In this document: one piece after another, positions 13,466 through 13,673 of the stretch
Position numbering within the stretch: position 1 is the first letter of the stretch
How the letters are laid out: each line of letters opens with the position of its first letter
NCBI RefSeq assembly: GCF_962719845.1
Contig: NZ_CAUIYF010000025.1
Span: forward strand, 1 to 13,673
Source of the DNA: Neisseria uirgultaei
GTDB taxonomy: Bacteria; Pseudomonadota; Gammaproteobacteria; Burkholderiales; Neisseriaceae
Direction of reading: 5' to 3'
Length of the DNA stretch: 13,673 bases
The notes under the pieces: model-generated
The model's input: the letters and a program-made list of their open reading frames with translations, nothing else
The model's database searches: none
Told to the model about the DNA's origin: nothing
Made by a program: the position numbers and the translations under genes

Positions 13466-13533
13466 TATAGTGGATTAACAAAAACCAGTACGGCGTTGCC
13501 TCGCCTTGTCCTGATTTTTGTTAATCCACTATA
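13466..13533. mobile_element. Correia repeat (CREE), internally deleted 68-bp form
   Basis: The left end TATAGTGGATTAACAAAAAC and right end GTTAATCCACTATA form inverted repeats of about 23 bp with one mismatch. Full elements are about 105 or 155 bp. Here the left arm passes directly into the right arm at GCCTCGCCTTGTCCTG, as if the middle was lost between two TCGCCTT copies, which I recall occurring at both inner borders of full-length CREE. The element sits in REP copy 3 at a TA where copies 1 and 2 read AAATAAAG. Confidence 0.93.
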
Positions 13534-13535
13534 AA
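13506..13535 (+). promoter_or_regulatory. Hybrid promoter made by the CREE right end
   Basis: TTGTCC (13506-13511), an 18-base spacer and TATAAA (13530-13535) read out of the CREE towards the poly-C gene. The last two bases of the -10 come from the REP side of the junction. Outward promoters at CREE ends are known; use of this one is inference. Confidence 0.55.
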
Positions 13536-13591
13536 GTCTGATCCTGCCGCCCTAAAGGGCGGGATTTCAACCGAAAAGGAAATACGATAAA

Positions 13592-13604
13592 ATCGGCAAT
13601 TTGC
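13592..13604. promoter_or_regulatory. Short palindrome in the leader of the terminal gene
   Basis: CGGCAA-t-TTGCCG is a perfect 6-bp inverted repeat about 40 bases before the ATG at 13644. Its single-base loop makes it more plausible as a protein-binding site than as an RNA hairpin. It may also be chance. Confidence 0.25.
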
Positions 13605-13643
13605 CGTAAAGTTAAAAAGTTCCATCCATATCGAGGAGATATT

Positions 13644-13673
13644 ATGCATCACCCCCCCCCCCCCCCAAAAAAA
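13644..13673 (+). CDS. Start of a gene opening with a poly-C tract (partial, possible phase variation)
   Basis: ATG CAT CAC is followed by C (15 in total, 13652-13666) and then A (7, to the window end), giving MHHPPPPPKK in the present frame. CGAGGAGAT at 13632-13640 is a good ribosome binding site four bases away. Homopolymer tracts just inside the start codon are a standard phase-switching device in neisserial surface-protein genes. The gene cannot be identified from ten codons. The sequence stops exactly in the homopolymers, so tract length, or even the tract itself, could be an assembly-end artefact. Confidence 0.4.
   Translation, partial: MHHPPPPPKK

Larger units (their letters stand above)
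13386..13586 (+). repeat. REP2/CREN-like repeat, copy 3, interrupted by a CREE
   Basis: The outer parts (13386-13465 and 13534-13586) match copies 1 and 2 in the opposite orientation: CAACACACAGGACGACAC, hairpin AGGGG-ttacg-CCCCT, hairpin CCGCCC-taaa-GGGCGG (13547-13562) and ACCGAAAAGGAAATACG. Without the 68-bp insertion it is 133 bp. The codon following ATACG is ATA here (13587-13589), not ATG as before rfbA, so the repeat's own start is lost. The frame from that ATA runs open for 19 codons into the ATG at 13644. Confidence 0.75.

Noticed and set aside
13386..13643. A coding gene in the 370 bases after the 65-residue protein
   Set aside because: The stretch is accounted for by a terminator, REP copy 3, the CREE and a leader. 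Frames there are short and cross these elements.

Overview
The window comes from a Neisseria chromosome of the N. meningitidis / N. gonorrhoeae / N. lactamica group. The 12-mer DNA uptake sequence (DUS) ATGCCGTCTGAA or its reverse complement occurs many times, often as inverted pairs after genes. There is a Correia repeat (CREE), and the gene order matches the flanks of the neisserial capsule region. galE lies directly beside tex with no capsule synthesis or transport genes between them. This is the layout known from gonococci, commensals and 'capsule null' (cnl) meningococci. From memory, the GalE sequence, including its short MTVLITGG N-terminus, looks more like the gonococcal/commensal type than the encapsulated MC58 type, but I could not check this.

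Layout: positions 1-60 hold a possible tail of an upstream gene, followed by DUS hairpins. dnaJ (316-1437) has a plausible sigma-32-type promoter and a strong terminator. An OPT-family transporter (1632-3650) converges with a minus-strand nucleotide-sugar block across a shared bidirectional DUS terminator. That block reads galE (7496-6480), rfbB (6479-5397), rfbA (5199-4333), rfbC (4251-3694), and makes UDP-galactose and dTDP-4-keto-6-deoxy sugar. rfbD, which would complete dTDP-rhamnose, is absent here. On the plus strand follow tex (7747-10020), a small secreted six-cysteine protein (10219-10560), the sodium/glutamate symporter gltS (10735-11949), an outer-membrane-type lipoprotein with a DUF1311/LprI-like C-terminus (12048-13064), and a 65-residue protein (13075-13272). 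The last 370 bases carry a terminator, a composite repeat and the first codons of a gene that opens with a poly-C tract and is cut by the window end.

The most notable non-coding structure is a repeat of about 140 bp present three times: before rfbA, before galE and before the terminal gene. Each copy contains two hairpins and ends in a Shine-Dalgarno sequence (AAAAGGAAATACG in two copies, with a final ATG instead of ACG in the galE copy), and the start position follows. It fits the published description of the REP2/CREN family linked to host-contact regulation, an identification made from memory. In copy 3 an internally deleted 68-bp CREE has inserted at a TA, and its right end makes a new sigma-70-like promoter pointing at the poly-C gene. 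In copy 2 the repeat's ATG is in frame with galE, 17 codons upstream of the usual start. In copy 3 that ATG has become ATA.

I found no tRNA, rRNA, CRISPR array, IS transposase or phage gene.
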